The notes under the pieces: generated by a model
Database searches by the model: none
What the model saw: the letters and a program-made list of their open reading frames with translations, nothing else
What the model was told of the DNA's origin: nothing
Source: an uncultured Bacteroidales bacterium
Lineage (GTDB): Bacteria > Bacteroidota > Bacteroidia > Bacteroidales > Paludibacteraceae
Length of the DNA: 64,000 nt
Assembly (NCBI GenBank): GCA_900319105.1
Contig: ONND01000006.1
Span: forward strand, 173,363 to 237,362
Reading direction: 5' to 3'
Position numbers and translations under genes: made by a program
Shown here: one piece after another, positions 41,862 to 49,522 of the stretch
Layout: every line of letters starts with the position of its first letter
Position numbering within the stretch: the stretch's first letter is position 1

Positions 41862-43433
41862 TTACATGGTGGGAGGCGGAGGCGGAACGCTACCCGGTGT
41901 CGGCGGTGTCGGCGGAGCCTGGAAGAGCTGCGCGAGTGCCGGAACGGTACCGGCTGCTGCCCATTGCGGCATGCCGTTTGCCCATACCATCGTCTGTGCG
42001 TTCATCTGGCCTGCACCGATCATCTGACGGATGGCGTTCATGTCGCACGGTCCCATCTGCTGGTTGTTGATGAGCACGAAATAAGCTGCGGCTTGCGGCG
42101 TCGGAGGAGCAGGGGGCGTCTGACCCGGCATAGGCGGAGGAGTGGGGGCACTGGCTTGAGCCACTTGATTGTTGAAGGCATTGCCCATGTTACCCATCAT
42201 CTGACCCATCTGACCTGCCATACCGGAAGCCATACCCATACCCATCATCATTCCTGCGGGGTTCATGCCGCCGCCGGAACCGAAGTCCATGTTGCCCATT
42301 TGGCCCATGCTCTCCATTCCTGTTTGCATAACGGAACCTTGTACATTGACGGTATGAGCACCGAGATAAGCGGTCTCGGAAGCAAGGTTGGTACGATGAG
42401 CGGTGGACTCGGTCTGCATGTGTTGTGCAAACTGAGCTTCTTCGCGCATACGGCCCAACATATCTTCCTGATGATCCATCTGGATATTCGCTTGGCGAAC
42501 CACCATACCATTACGAACAGCTGCGTCGGTAGCCAACTGGCTGAGGACGTTTTCTTCGTTCTGCAGGTTAATATGGAAAGATTGATCTTCGGTGACGCGT
42601 TTGAGTTTGAGATAACCCTGTGCGCCTTGATTGAAACGGATATCCGTGATATTGAGTTGTACGGGCCATATACCGAAACTACGGCGCAGTTGCGGGAACA
42701 TGTTCGCCAACATGAATTGTCCCCATTCCTTGCGCAGACGGTTGAGGTCCAGCGCAAAGACCTCAGGCGGCAGGTTGGCAAAACGGCTTGCTACTTCGGC
42801 GGTTACCATGCCTTCCATTCGTTTCTTGAGTTCGGCAATAGTGGTGTCGCTACCATCCCATTTCTCAAACAGACCTTTAAGCTGATCCTTGAGTTGGGCT
42901 TTACGGAACTGCTCGAAATCATCGGTACGTCCTGCTTGGTCGAACTGCCAGCGGTATTCCTCTCGGGAAGGAGCCGTAGCGAACATGAGGTTACCGTCAA
43001 CGGCTACCTCCAACTCGTACATCTTATATTCCGGTTGCGAAGGGAAGATAGAGAAGAACGGAATCGTGAAATCGAGGCTCATACCCTCCGAGAGGCTGAT
43101 GAAATAAACCTCTGTCTGGAAGGGCGTGCCACCGTCATAAGCGGCACCGATGATGCTCGCCAGAACAGGCATGTTGTCGGTCTTAATGACATCATTATAC
43201 GGTCCGATGATGACATCATAATCTCCGCCCGTATTCGGGTAAAGGAAGATAGCTGCCTGACCCGGACGTACATTAAGACTGCTGCCGGTACGGATAGAGT
43301 TCTCTTTCTTCGTTGAGTTGGCTTCTTGTCCCGCCGGACGCCATTTCCAGATCAGGAAATCTTTCTCGTCACAACGGATGGCGTCCATTAAGCCGCCTTC
43401 GTTCGTTTTTTTACCAAAACCAAAAAGTCCCAT
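41862..43433 (-). CDS. SPFH-domain protein with C-terminal GYF_2 domain (operon gene 2)
   Basis: The 523-residue protein begins MGLFGFGKK and contains an SPFH/Band-7-like part of the virion core/YdjI type (about 40-290: SLNVRPGQAAIFLYPN, YFISLSEGMSLDFTIPFFSI, WPVQLNITDIRFNQGAQGYL). There is no obvious N-terminal membrane helix, so it would be a peripheral scaffold. After a long Met/Gly-rich linker (about 370-440) comes a GYF_2 domain (YFVLINNQQMGPCDMNAIRQ) and a Pro-rich end (PPTPPTPGSVPPPPP). In Bacillus subtilis the related YdjI works with zinc-ribbon membrane protein YdjG and PspA in membrane stress; that link is by analogy. Confidence 0.9.
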   Translation of the reverse strand: MGLFGFGKKTNEGGLMDAIRCDEKDFLIWKWRPAGQEANSTKKENSIRTGSSLNVRPGQAAIFLYPNTGGDYDVIIGPYNDVIKTDNMPVLASIIGAAYDGGTPFQTEVYFISLSEGMSLDFTIPFFSIFPSQPEYKMYELEVAVDGNLMFATAPSREEYRWQFDQAGRTDDFEQFRKAQLKDQLKGLFEKWDGSDTTIAELKKRMEGMVTAEVASRFANLPPEVFALDLNRLRKEWGQFMLANMFPQLRRSFGIWPVQLNITDIRFNQGAQGYLKLKRVTEDQSFHINLQNEENVLSQLATDAAVRNGMVVRQANIQMDHQEDMLGRMREEAQFAQHMQTESTAHRTNLASETAYLGAHTVNVQGSVMQTGMESMGQMGNMDFGSGGGMNPAGMMMGMGMASGMAGQMGQMMGNMGNAFNNQVAQASAPTPPPMPGQTPPAPPTPQAAAYFVLINNQQMGPCDMNAIRQMIGAGQMNAQTMVWANGMPQWAAAGTVPALAQLFQAPPTPPTPGSVPPPPPTM

Positions 43434-43477
43434 ATTGTTTTACAATTTAACGGTTTAACAATTTAACAGTTTAACGC

Positions 43478-44494
43478 TTATTTGTATGCTGCAACGATTT
43501 TCTCCAAGCGGCTCTGCACCTGATCTTTGGTGTAATATCCCGAGCGGTTGGACGCGAAATGCAACGCTTTCTTGGCGATGAAAGTCTGTGCGGGACCGAG
43601 CAATCCGGCTTGGCACATGAGGTTAACGGCATCCTCCATATACTCGTAGTATTCACCGTCTGTCGGTTTGGCCTCTACATTGATGTAGTTCTCAGCCTGG
43701 TCATAATCGCCTGTGGACATGAGATAGTTGAACAAACCGCGGTTCAGATCACCTGTGTACTGGCCTTGACCGTAGAATTCTACTAAGGATTTGGCCTCTT
43801 CCCACATACCTTCGTCGAAATACTTGCTCAATAGCGTTACGTAACTCTCCATGATATCATCCTTGTCGTTCTTGTAGCCGACGATGAAATTACGGGCCTG
43901 CTTGAGGTTATCTTTATCGACCGCCTTGGTGACGGCAGTAATGCAGCGGTCTGCGTTATTGGCTGCGGTATCGCGGTAAGCGATGAGAACACCGCCGGTG
44001 ACGAGGAGTGCTACAACGATGAGTACAACGGTAATAAGCATCTTGGAGTGCTCTGCGAACCAATCGCTACGATCGGCTTTCTTCTGTTGCTCCATGATAG
44101 CGGCATGCAGCGCGGGGAACTCATCTGCAAAAGGCTTTAACTGCGGGTCGTTCGGGAATGATACTTTGATCTTCTCAATCAGCTCCTGATACTTGGTCAT
44201 ATAGGCCTCTGCGAGTGGGTCGTTCGCCTTCTTGATACGTGGTTTAAGCGCCGTGGCAAACTCGATGAGGTCTGCCTTGGAGTTCGGCAGAGGGAAGGTC
44301 TCAATGATCTGATATTTCTCATCGTAGTCATCGGTGGCGGCTAACAGGACGGCAAGATTGACAGAACTGGTGTTGGCTGCAATGTTGCTGAATTCATAAC
44401 CGCATTTAGGGCAAACGGAAGCGGACTCAGGTACTACTTCGCCACAGCGAGGGCAGTGCTGTAATTCACCTCCTTTTGTTTTGTACTCACTCAT
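43478..44494 (-). CDS. Zinc-ribbon membrane protein (operon gene 1)
   Basis: The 338-residue protein starts with a zinc ribbon (CPRCGEVVPESASVCPKCG; Cys14, 17, 28 and 31). It then has a helical cytoplasmic region, one membrane helix (about 150-172, MLITVVLIVVALLVTGG), and an outer part of 165 residues with TPR-like helices (FIVGYKNDKDDIMESYV, GMWEEAKSLVEFYGQGQY, GDYDQAENYIN). It is the first gene of the ten-gene operon behind the only recognisable promoter. The combination of a cytosolic zinc ribbon and periplasmic TPR-like repeats suggests transmission of a signal across the membrane. Function is unknown. Confidence 0.88.
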   Translation of the reverse strand: MSEYKTKGGELQHCPRCGEVVPESASVCPKCGYEFSNIAANTSSVNLAVLLAATDDYDEKYQIIETFPLPNSKADLIEFATALKPRIKKANDPLAEAYMTKYQELIEKIKVSFPNDPQLKPFADEFPALHAAIMEQQKKADRSDWFAEHSKMLITVVLIVVALLVTGGVLIAYRDTAANNADRCITAVTKAVDKDNLKQARNFIVGYKNDKDDIMESYVTLLSKYFDEGMWEEAKSLVEFYGQGQYTGDLNRGLFNYLMSTGDYDQAENYINVEAKPTDGEYYEYMEDAVNLMCQAGLLGPAQTFIAKKALHFASNRSGYYTKDQVQSRLEKIVAAYK

Positions 44495-44546
44495 AATAGT
44501 AGGATATTTTGTAGGTTAATAATAGAATATACTTTATATTCGGCGG

Positions 44547-44578
44547 CAAAGATACAACAATTTTTTGATATACACAAA
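44547..44578 (-). promoter_or_regulatory. Promoter of the ten-gene operon
   Basis: Minus-strand TTTG (44575-44578), a 20-nt spacer and TATCTTTG (44547-44554). No other matching promoter was seen down to 35259. Confidence 0.8.
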
Positions 44579-44605
44579 CATATTGTAAATTTTTCACATA
44601 AATAC

Positions 44606-44640
44606 GCAAAAAAAACACACATACCCGAAGATATATGTGC
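44606..44640 (-). terminator. Terminator after the GGGtGRT gene
   Basis: Minus-strand hairpin CACATATATC/GGTATGTGTG with a TTCG tetraloop and a T-run, about 36 nt past the stop codon. It lies just upstream of the ten-gene operon promoter. Confidence 0.85.
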
Positions 44641-44675
44641 TTTTGAATAGTAAAATGTTTTATATGGTTGTTCTT

Positions 44676-45686
44676 TTACTTGTTCAGAGCCAGTGCTACG
44701 TTTACGGCGCAAGCAACGGTGCAACCTACCATCGGGTTGTTACCGATGCCGAGGAAGCCCATCATCTCTACGTGTGCCGGAACGGAGCTGGAACCTGCAA
44801 ACTGTGCGTCGCTGTGCATTCGGCCGAGGGTATCGGTCATACCGTACGATGCAGGACCTGCAGCCATGTTATCCGGGTGCAACGTACGACCGGTACCACC
44901 GCCGGAAGCGACACTAAAGTACGGCTTGCCGGCAAGGATGCGCTCTTTCTTGTACGTACCTGCTACCGGGTGTTGGAAACGGGTCGGGTTCGTCGAGTTA
45001 CCGGTGATCGATACATCGACGTTCTCATGCCAGAGGATAGCTACACCCTCGCGTACGTCATCTGCTCCGTAGCAGTTCACTTTTGCACGCGGGCCGTCGC
45101 TGTAAGCTTTCTTACGAACGATCTTCAGCTCGCCCGTGAAATAGTCGAACTCGGTCTGTACATAGGTGAAACCGTTGATACGGCTGATGATCATAGCAGC
45201 GTCTTTGCCCAGACCGTTCAGGATGCAGCGGAGCGGGTTCTTACGAACCTTGTTCGCCATCTCAGCGATCTTGATAGCACCTTCCGCGGCAGCGAAAGAC
45301 TCGTGGCCTGCCAAGAAAGCAAAGCACTGGGTCTCCTCGCGGAGCAGACGGGCAGCGAGGTTACCGTGTCCGATACCTACCTTGCGGTCGTCAGCTACGG
45401 AACCCGGGATACAGAAGGACTGCAGACCGATACCGATTGCCTCGGCAGCGTCAGCGGCGTTCTTGCAGCCTTTCTTCAGCGCGATAGCGGTGCCTACTAC
45501 GTAAGCCCATTTCGCGTTCTCAAAACAAATACGCTGGGTCTCCTCGCAGGTCAGATAAGGATCGAGGCCGTATTGCTCGCAAATCTGGTTGGCCTCCTCG
45601 ATGGAAGCGATACCGTTAGCGTTCAGAGCGGCGAGAATCTGTTTCTCGCGGCGGTCTTGCGACTCAAATTTTACTTCACGAATCAT
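44676..45686 (-). CDS. GGGtGRT family protein
   Basis: The 336-residue cytoplasmic protein contains the motif that names the family, SVASGGGTGRTLHPD, near residue 267, as well as YVVGTAIALKKG, RLLREETQCFAFLAGHESFA and the C-terminal GFLGIGNNPMVGCTVACAVNVA. The family occurs in anaerobes and, in those I know, next to an Fe-S scaffold-like gene, as here (12 nt upstream). Multiple conserved Cys and His residues (CEQYGLDPYLTCEETQRICF) could bind a metal or cluster. No reaction has been assigned to my knowledge. Confidence 0.93.
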   Translation of the reverse strand: MIREVKFESQDRREKQILAALNANGIASIEEANQICEQYGLDPYLTCEETQRICFENAKWAYVVGTAIALKKGCKNAADAAEAIGIGLQSFCIPGSVADDRKVGIGHGNLAARLLREETQCFAFLAGHESFAAAEGAIKIAEMANKVRKNPLRCILNGLGKDAAMIISRINGFTYVQTEFDYFTGELKIVRKKAYSDGPRAKVNCYGADDVREGVAILWHENVDVSITGNSTNPTRFQHPVAGTYKKERILAGKPYFSVASGGGTGRTLHPDNMAAGPASYGMTDTLGRMHSDAQFAGSSSVPAHVEMMGFLGIGNNPMVGCTVACAVNVALALNK

Positions 45687-45698
45687 ACTCTCTCCTCC

Positions 45699-46400
45699 TT
45701 AGTTTTTGCGTGGATCAATCGATTTAACTGCACCTTGCTCTTTGGTCGTGCGGCCGTAAGTACCGGTAACGCTCTTCAGAGCCTCGTCTGCCGGAACACC
45801 TTTCTTCACAGCGTCCATGAACTTGCCCATGTGAACGTACTCGTATCCGCATACCTCATTGTCCTCGTCGAGGAACTCCTTGGTGATATAACCTTCGGTT
45901 AACTGCAGGTAACGAACGCCTTTAGCCTTGGTCGAGTAGAGCGTACCGCACTGGCTAACGAGACCCTTACCGAGGTCCTCAAGACCTGCGCCGATGGTCA
46001 GACCGCCCTCCGAGAACGCACTCTGCGTACGTCCGTAAACGATCTGCAGGAACAACTCGCGCATAGCGGTGTTGATAGCGTCGCAAACGAGGTCGGTGTT
46101 CAGCGCCTCCAGAATCGTCTTGCCCGGCAGGATCTCTGCTGCCATGGCAGCGGAGTGGGTCATACCCGAGCAACCGATGGTCTCAACGAGAGCCTCTTCG
46201 ATTACACCGTCTTTTACATTCAGACTCAGCTTGCAGCAACCCTGTTGAGGTGCACACCAGCCGATACCGTGCGTCATACCCGAGATGTCTTTGATCTCCG
46301 TAGCCTTCACCCATTTGCCCTCTTCAGGAATAGGAGCGGGACCATGCTTCGGACCCTTCGCTACAACGCACATTTCTTGTACTTCTTTCGAATAAATCAT
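45699..46400 (-). CDS. NifU/IscU-like Fe-S scaffold partner of GGGtGRT
   Basis: The 233-residue protein has NifU/IscU-like features: WCAPQQGCCKLSL, the ETIGCSGMTHSAAM block (the family's conserved Cys) and an Ala-rich helix ending in TDLVCDAINTAMRELF. This resembles a scaffold domain, but it is longer than IscU, with an additional C-terminal part (AFSEGGLTIGAGLEDLGKG and VCGYEYVHMGKFMDAVKK). It is the first gene of the two-gene operon with GGGtGRT. It may assemble or insert a cofactor for its partner; this is inferred from the constant pairing. Confidence 0.9.
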   Translation of the reverse strand: MIYSKEVQEMCVVAKGPKHGPAPIPEEGKWVKATEIKDISGMTHGIGWCAPQQGCCKLSLNVKDGVIEEALVETIGCSGMTHSAAMAAEILPGKTILEALNTDLVCDAINTAMRELFLQIVYGRTQSAFSEGGLTIGAGLEDLGKGLVSQCGTLYSTKAKGVRYLQLTEGYITKEFLDEDNEVCGYEYVHMGKFMDAVKKGVPADEALKSVTGTYGRTTKEQGAVKSIDPRKN

Positions 46401-46447
46401 GCTTGTTATAATTTGGTTTTAAATTGTGTTCACACCTTTTGCGACTG

Positions 46448-46479
46448 CAAAAGTACTGCTTTTTTTTGACATATGCAAG
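46448..46479 (-). promoter_or_regulatory. Promoter of the scaffold-GGGtGRT operon
   Basis: Minus-strand CTTG (46476-46479), a 20-nt spacer and TACTTTTG (46448-46455), 48 nt before the start codon. Confidence 0.75.
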
Positions 46480-46576
46480 TATTTCTGCATTTTTTTGCAT
46501 TTTATCTCTTTTTATATACTTTTTTAGTGGCCACTACTGGAATAGTATAATATTTGTCTCCGAAATACCATTTATA

Positions 46577-46611
46577 CAAAAAAAGGCGTACCCATCGTTA
46601 GGCACACCTTT
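46577..46611 (-). terminator. Terminator after the 46637 gene
   Basis: Minus-strand hairpin AGGTGTGCC/GGTACGCCT with G-U pairs, followed by seven T, about 26 nt past the stop codon. Confidence 0.8.
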
Positions 46612-46636
46612 GTAAATACCGAAAGTAAGATAGTAT

Positions 46637-47140
46637 TTATTTACCAGAGATTAACTTAATCATCTCGGTAACAACGCTAAGTTGAAAAGTTGCTTCTTTG
46701 GTGTCCAAACTAACTACATTAGAAGATTTGGAAATAACTTTGTTAGCAGTCATGAGTGCTTTTGGATTTTTAAGACCTTTTACGGCTTTTCCTGCGGGTT
46801 CTGCTTTTTTACTGGCCTCTTCAATCTTTTCTGCCTCTGCTTTCATTTGTACAGCTAATTCTGTCAGTTCAGCAAGAACATTCTGCTCGTTTTTCCACGC
46901 TGTATATAATTCGGCCATTTTCTCACCGCTTTTAATCACTTCTTCACTTGCCTCTGCTACAGCATCCTTGAAAGCATCAATGTCAGCAACGCCTGTTGAC
47001 GCTGTTGCTAACTCTTCCTTGGTAGTTTTGATTTTCTCTACTCTTTCTTTGCTCTCATTAATTTGAGCATCAGTGACTTCTGCGTTCATGTACGCGAAAG
47101 TGCTAACCAAGAGTCCTAAAGTTAACATTAACTTTTTCAT
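46637..47140 (-). CDS. Small exported helical protein
   Basis: The 167-residue protein has a signal peptide (1-20, ending MNA) and is then almost wholly alpha-helical: Glu/Lys/Ala-rich heptads at about 25-65 and 75-125. A C-terminal part (KALMTANKVISKSSNVVSLDTKE) is less charged. It resembles exported coiled-coil proteins in the 0-2 kb cluster (for example the 888-1709 product) but has no Cys. Its 300-nt upstream gap contains inverted repeat C and no clear promoter. Its function is unknown. Confidence 0.78.
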   Translation of the reverse strand: MKKLMLTLGLLVSTFAYMNAEVTDAQINESKERVEKIKTTKEELATASTGVADIDAFKDAVAEASEEVIKSGEKMAELYTAWKNEQNVLAELTELAVQMKAEAEKIEEASKKAEPAGKAVKGLKNPKALMTANKVISKSSNVVSLDTKEATFQLSVVTEMIKLISGK

Positions 47141-47236
47141 GTTCTTTCTCGGCAGTTATATCCCATCGCCTCGTCGGTTTTAAGTAATAAATTGTATATA
47201 GGTCACACAAAAACGTGGACTTTCTGCAATGATATT

Positions 47237-47358
47237 GGTTCATTCGGGCTACCACACCCTTTCGTATCCAAATATGCAGAAAGCTCACGCTACAAACGTG
47301 AGCGTTTCGCATTATTTTCGGAATACGAAATTCGCTTTGTGGTAGTTTGAATGAATCC
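47237..47358. repeat. Long imperfect inverted repeat C with nested hairpin
   Basis: Outer arms GGTTCATTC (47237/47349), CTACCACA (47249/47338) and TTTCGTATCC (47260/47320) pair in order, with short unpaired insertions. Inside are ATGC/GCAT (47274/47309) and GCTCACG/CGTGAGC (47283/47297). The inner hairpin is nearly the same as in element B (CTCACGCTAC...ACGTGAGCG). It is followed by GCGCAACGCCTTGCGC (47391-47406), also as in element B. It lies between the toxin gene and the 46637 gene. Confidence 0.75.
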
Positions 47359-47443
47359 TCAAATAAAGCAAACGCTTATTTTATCCATTAGCGCAACGCC
47401 TTGCGCTTGTCCTTGCTGTTTTACGTCGGCAAGCGACAATATT

Positions 47444-47761
47444 CTAATTATGATAGAGCAAACTATGACATGCATCAATCACGTATGCCACTAATTCTCC
47501 GGTTTCTTCTATCTTGTATATCCTATATGCAAAATGAAAATCTTCAGCAATAAACTCTTTGTAACCAGCGTCTATCCATGCTTGTTTATAGCGAGCGTTT
47601 GGATATATGGTTGCATATTTTTCGAGGGCACGAATAGCTTCGTATAAACGACTCTTTTTCTTTTCTACGGTTACCTCATCCAATGTTGGGTGCAAAGCCA
47701 TAGAAATAGCATAGAACTCGGCTATCTGCACATGTACATTTTTGTCTATACGAACGATCAT
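47444..47761 (-). CDS. ParE/RelE-family toxin
   Basis: The 105-residue protein has the beta-alpha-alpha-beta layout of the RelE/ParE superfamily: MIVRIDKNVHVQIAEFYA, two helices (EVTVEKKKSRLYEAIRALEKYATIYP) and strands YKEFIAEDFHFAYRIYKI and LVAYVIDACHSLLYH. The D-F-x-F-A-Y-R-I core and the C-terminal VxDACH match Bacteroidota ParE-like toxins. ParE-type toxins inhibit gyrase, RelE types cleave mRNA; which applies here cannot be told. The start overlaps the antitoxin gene by 4 nt, the normal type II arrangement. Confidence 0.85.
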   Translation of the reverse strand: MIVRIDKNVHVQIAEFYAISMALHPTLDEVTVEKKKSRLYEAIRALEKYATIYPNARYKQAWIDAGYKEFIAEDFHFAYRIYKIEETGELVAYVIDACHSLLYHN

Positions 47762-47931
47762 GCTTTCGGATGATAAAAGTCATGAATCATTTGAGAAATC
47801 CTTTGTTCCGATTCCTCAACGGATAGACTATTGTTATCCAATTCGGCAAGATGCATCGTTGGATAAGACGCACTCATTCCGAGGTCGTAATTTGGCATAT
47901 AACCGGTATTGGGTATAACTGAAGGTCTCAT
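47758..47931 (-). CDS. Small antitoxin-like protein
   Basis: With the start at MRPSVIPNTGYMPNYD (47931) the protein has 57 residues; the longer frame to 48066 would include the promoter. The acidic/polar sequence and the C-terminal helix (VEESEQRISQMIHDFYHP) are like the neutralising segment of short antitoxins. It lies directly upstream of the toxin with a 4-nt overlap and has its own promoter at 47962-47993. No DNA-binding fold is recognised, so autoregulation is not certain. Confidence 0.72.
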   Translation of the reverse strand: MRPSVIPNTGYMPNYDLGMSASYPTMHLAELDNNSLSVEESEQRISQMIHDFYHPKA

Positions 47932-47961
47932 AATTTGTATCCTTTCACACATTTTGCGGTG

Positions 47962-47993
47962 CAAAATTACTGCTTTTTTTTGACATATGCAAG
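47962..47993 (-). promoter_or_regulatory. Promoter of the toxin-antitoxin pair
   Basis: Minus-strand CTTG (47990-47993), a 20-nt spacer and TAATTTTG (47962-47969), 31 nt before ATG 47931. Confidence 0.75.
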
Positions 47994-48094
47994 AAAAAAA
48001 TGCAGAATGTTTATGCAAAGTACTTTTTTCTTTGATTTCTTTCGCTTTTTTTTGAAAACGGTTCATTTTCTTGCAAAACTAATGCAACATGCCA

Positions 48095-48119
48095 GTATTA
48101 TATACTATGTATATAATAC
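48095..48119. repeat. Perfect 11-bp palindrome
   Basis: GTATTATATAC, a TAT loop, then GTATATAATAC form a perfect inverted repeat in the 321-nt gap upstream of the toxin-antitoxin pair and beyond its promoter. It could be a protein-binding site or an AT-rich cruciform. Confidence 0.6.
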
Positions 48120-48141
48120 CAACGTGTTAACTCTCTAAATT

Positions 48142-48190
48142 TAGTGCGTGATAAGTGCGTGATAAGTGCGTGATTAGTGCGTGATAAGTC
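48142..48190. repeat. GTGCGTGATAA tandem repeat
   Basis: Four 11-nt units (GTGCGTGATAA, with one G-A-T-T-A variant) lie upstream of the antitoxin promoter and downstream of the GH10-like gene. No gene is visible here. Confidence 0.75.
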
Positions 48191-48252
48191 CGAGATTATT
48201 GGTCTAATCATTAGGGCAATAAGCAATCAACGAGGGTAATGTAGGAGTTCTT

Positions 48253-49476
48253 CTATTCCCAAGGTAGGAAATCAGAGCGTTTCTGCGCGTTGTCCTTTCT
48301 ATAGATGCTTTGGATCGTGTCGCACACGCCGCGAGGGTTTCTTAGCAACGGACGGGTGGAGTAGAAGCACTCGCCGCTAATCTCCGGGATAGTGCGGTTG
48401 AGACGCATCTGTCGCGAGATTTCGTTGCCGACACCCCATGTCGTTTTGGGAGAAGCGTTCTCCAGACGGTAAGGCGCCATGCCGATATAGAGTTTGCAGT
48501 TGGTGCCACGCACTTCGTTTGCCCACCAATGGGCAAGAATCTCGTAATCCGCCACTTTCTTGCCGATCTCCCAATATAACTGCGGCAGGACATAGTCTAT
48601 CCATCCTTTTTGTATCCAAAGCCGGATGTCCGCATACAGATCATCGTAATTGGTAATGCCTGCCTTGGTGGCAGAACCGGTACTGTCCACATCAGCGTTG
48701 CGCCAGACGCCAAAAGGCGAGATGCCGAACTCGACCGAATCCTTACATTCATGGATGGTCTCGCTAATCGCCTGAATAGCCAGATTGACATTATCCCTTC
48801 TCCAGTCTCGGATATCTTCGAAGCCCCGCGGATACTTGGCAAAAGTCTCTGAATCAGGTATCGGCTTGCCTCCTGCCGGATAAGGGTAGAAATAGTCGTC
48901 CATGTGAATAGCCTGCACGTCGTAGCGCTCGATGATGTCTTGCACGATCGTACAAATCCACTCACGCGTTACATCCAACCCCGGGTCGAAATACCATTGT
49001 TTATTGTACTCCCAGAACCATTCGGGGTGTTGACGGAACACATGTTCCGCTGCCAAGATTGAGGTGTCTGTTGTTGCCAGATTGACTCGATACGGATTGA
49101 GCCATACATGCACCTCCATTCCCCGCAAATGCGCCTCTCGGATCGTCCACTCCAGCGGATCCCAACTAAGGCTGTCACCCTGTTTGCCGGTGAGCCAGTG
49201 AGAAGCAGGTTCGTACTCGCTATAATAGAGTGCATCAGCTGTCGGGCGCACTTGGAAGATGATGGCATTGATGCCGATGGACTCCAGCGAATCCAGGATC
49301 CAAATCATCTCTTCCTGCTGCTTCTCCGTATCTCCCACCGCTTCTTTCGAAGGCCAATCGATATTCGCCACCGTCGCTATCCATGCACCGCGGAAAGAAG
49401 GGTAAAACCCCTCTCCGGCTCTCCCTTTAAGGGAGAGAGACAGAATTGCTACTAATATAGTAAAATACTTCTTCAT
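48253..49476 (-). CDS. Secreted GH10-like hydrolase (GHL10/DUF187)
   Basis: The 407-residue protein has the GHL10 layout: FYPSFRGAWIATVANIDWPS after the signal region, NAIIFQVRPTADALY, LRGMEVHVWLNPYR, the VQAIHMDDYFYPYP block with catalytic-type Asp residues, and IDYVLPQLYWEIG. It is related to bacterial enzymes acting on polysaccharides or peptidoglycan-type glycans, but this subfamily's substrate is unknown. The signal sequence is altered: after MKKYFTILVAILSLS the residues LKGRAGEG come from the GC-rich palindromic repeat (49409-49441). The signal may still work because the hydrophobic core remains. Confidence 0.9.
   Translation of the reverse strand: MKKYFTILVAILSLSLKGRAGEGFYPSFRGAWIATVANIDWPSKEAVGDTEKQQEEMIWILDSLESIGINAIIFQVRPTADALYYSEYEPASHWLTGKQGDSLSWDPLEWTIREAHLRGMEVHVWLNPYRVNLATTDTSILAAEHVFRQHPEWFWEYNKQWYFDPGLDVTREWICTIVQDIIERYDVQAIHMDDYFYPYPAGGKPIPDSETFAKYPRGFEDIRDWRRDNVNLAIQAISETIHECKDSVEFGISPFGVWRNADVDSTGSATKAGITNYDDLYADIRLWIQKGWIDYVLPQLYWEIGKKVADYEILAHWWANEVRGTNCKLYIGMAPYRLENASPKTTWGVGNEISRQMRLNRTIPEISGECFYSTRPLLRNPRGVCDTIQSIYRKDNAQKRSDFLPWE
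49409..49441. repeat. Palindromic element in the signal region of the GH10-like gene
   Basis: CTCTCCGGCTCTCCCTTTAA and GGGAGAGAG arms form a hairpin in frame, encoding LSLKGRAGEG. It belongs to the family in radA and recF. Confidence 0.7.
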
Positions 49477-49489
49477 TATTGCTTTTTAT

Positions 49490-49522
49490 CTCCTCCCCTC
49501 CATGGGGAGGTCGGGTGGGGCC
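49490..49522. repeat. GC-rich palindromic element between recF and the GH10-like gene
   Basis: CTCCCCTCCATGGGGAGG followed by TCGGGTGGGG. It is nearly identical to the intergenic copy at 15816-15847. Confidence 0.8.

Noticed and set aside
41964-43316. Long plus-strand ORF (450 codons) opposite the SPFH gene
   Set aside because: Opposite-strand frame of a clear SPFH-GYF gene; its His/Thr-rich composition is that of a shadow frame.
44637-45902. Long plus-strand ORF opposite the GGGtGRT gene
   Set aside because: It covers the terminator and the complete GGGtGRT gene in reverse; no own promoter or family.
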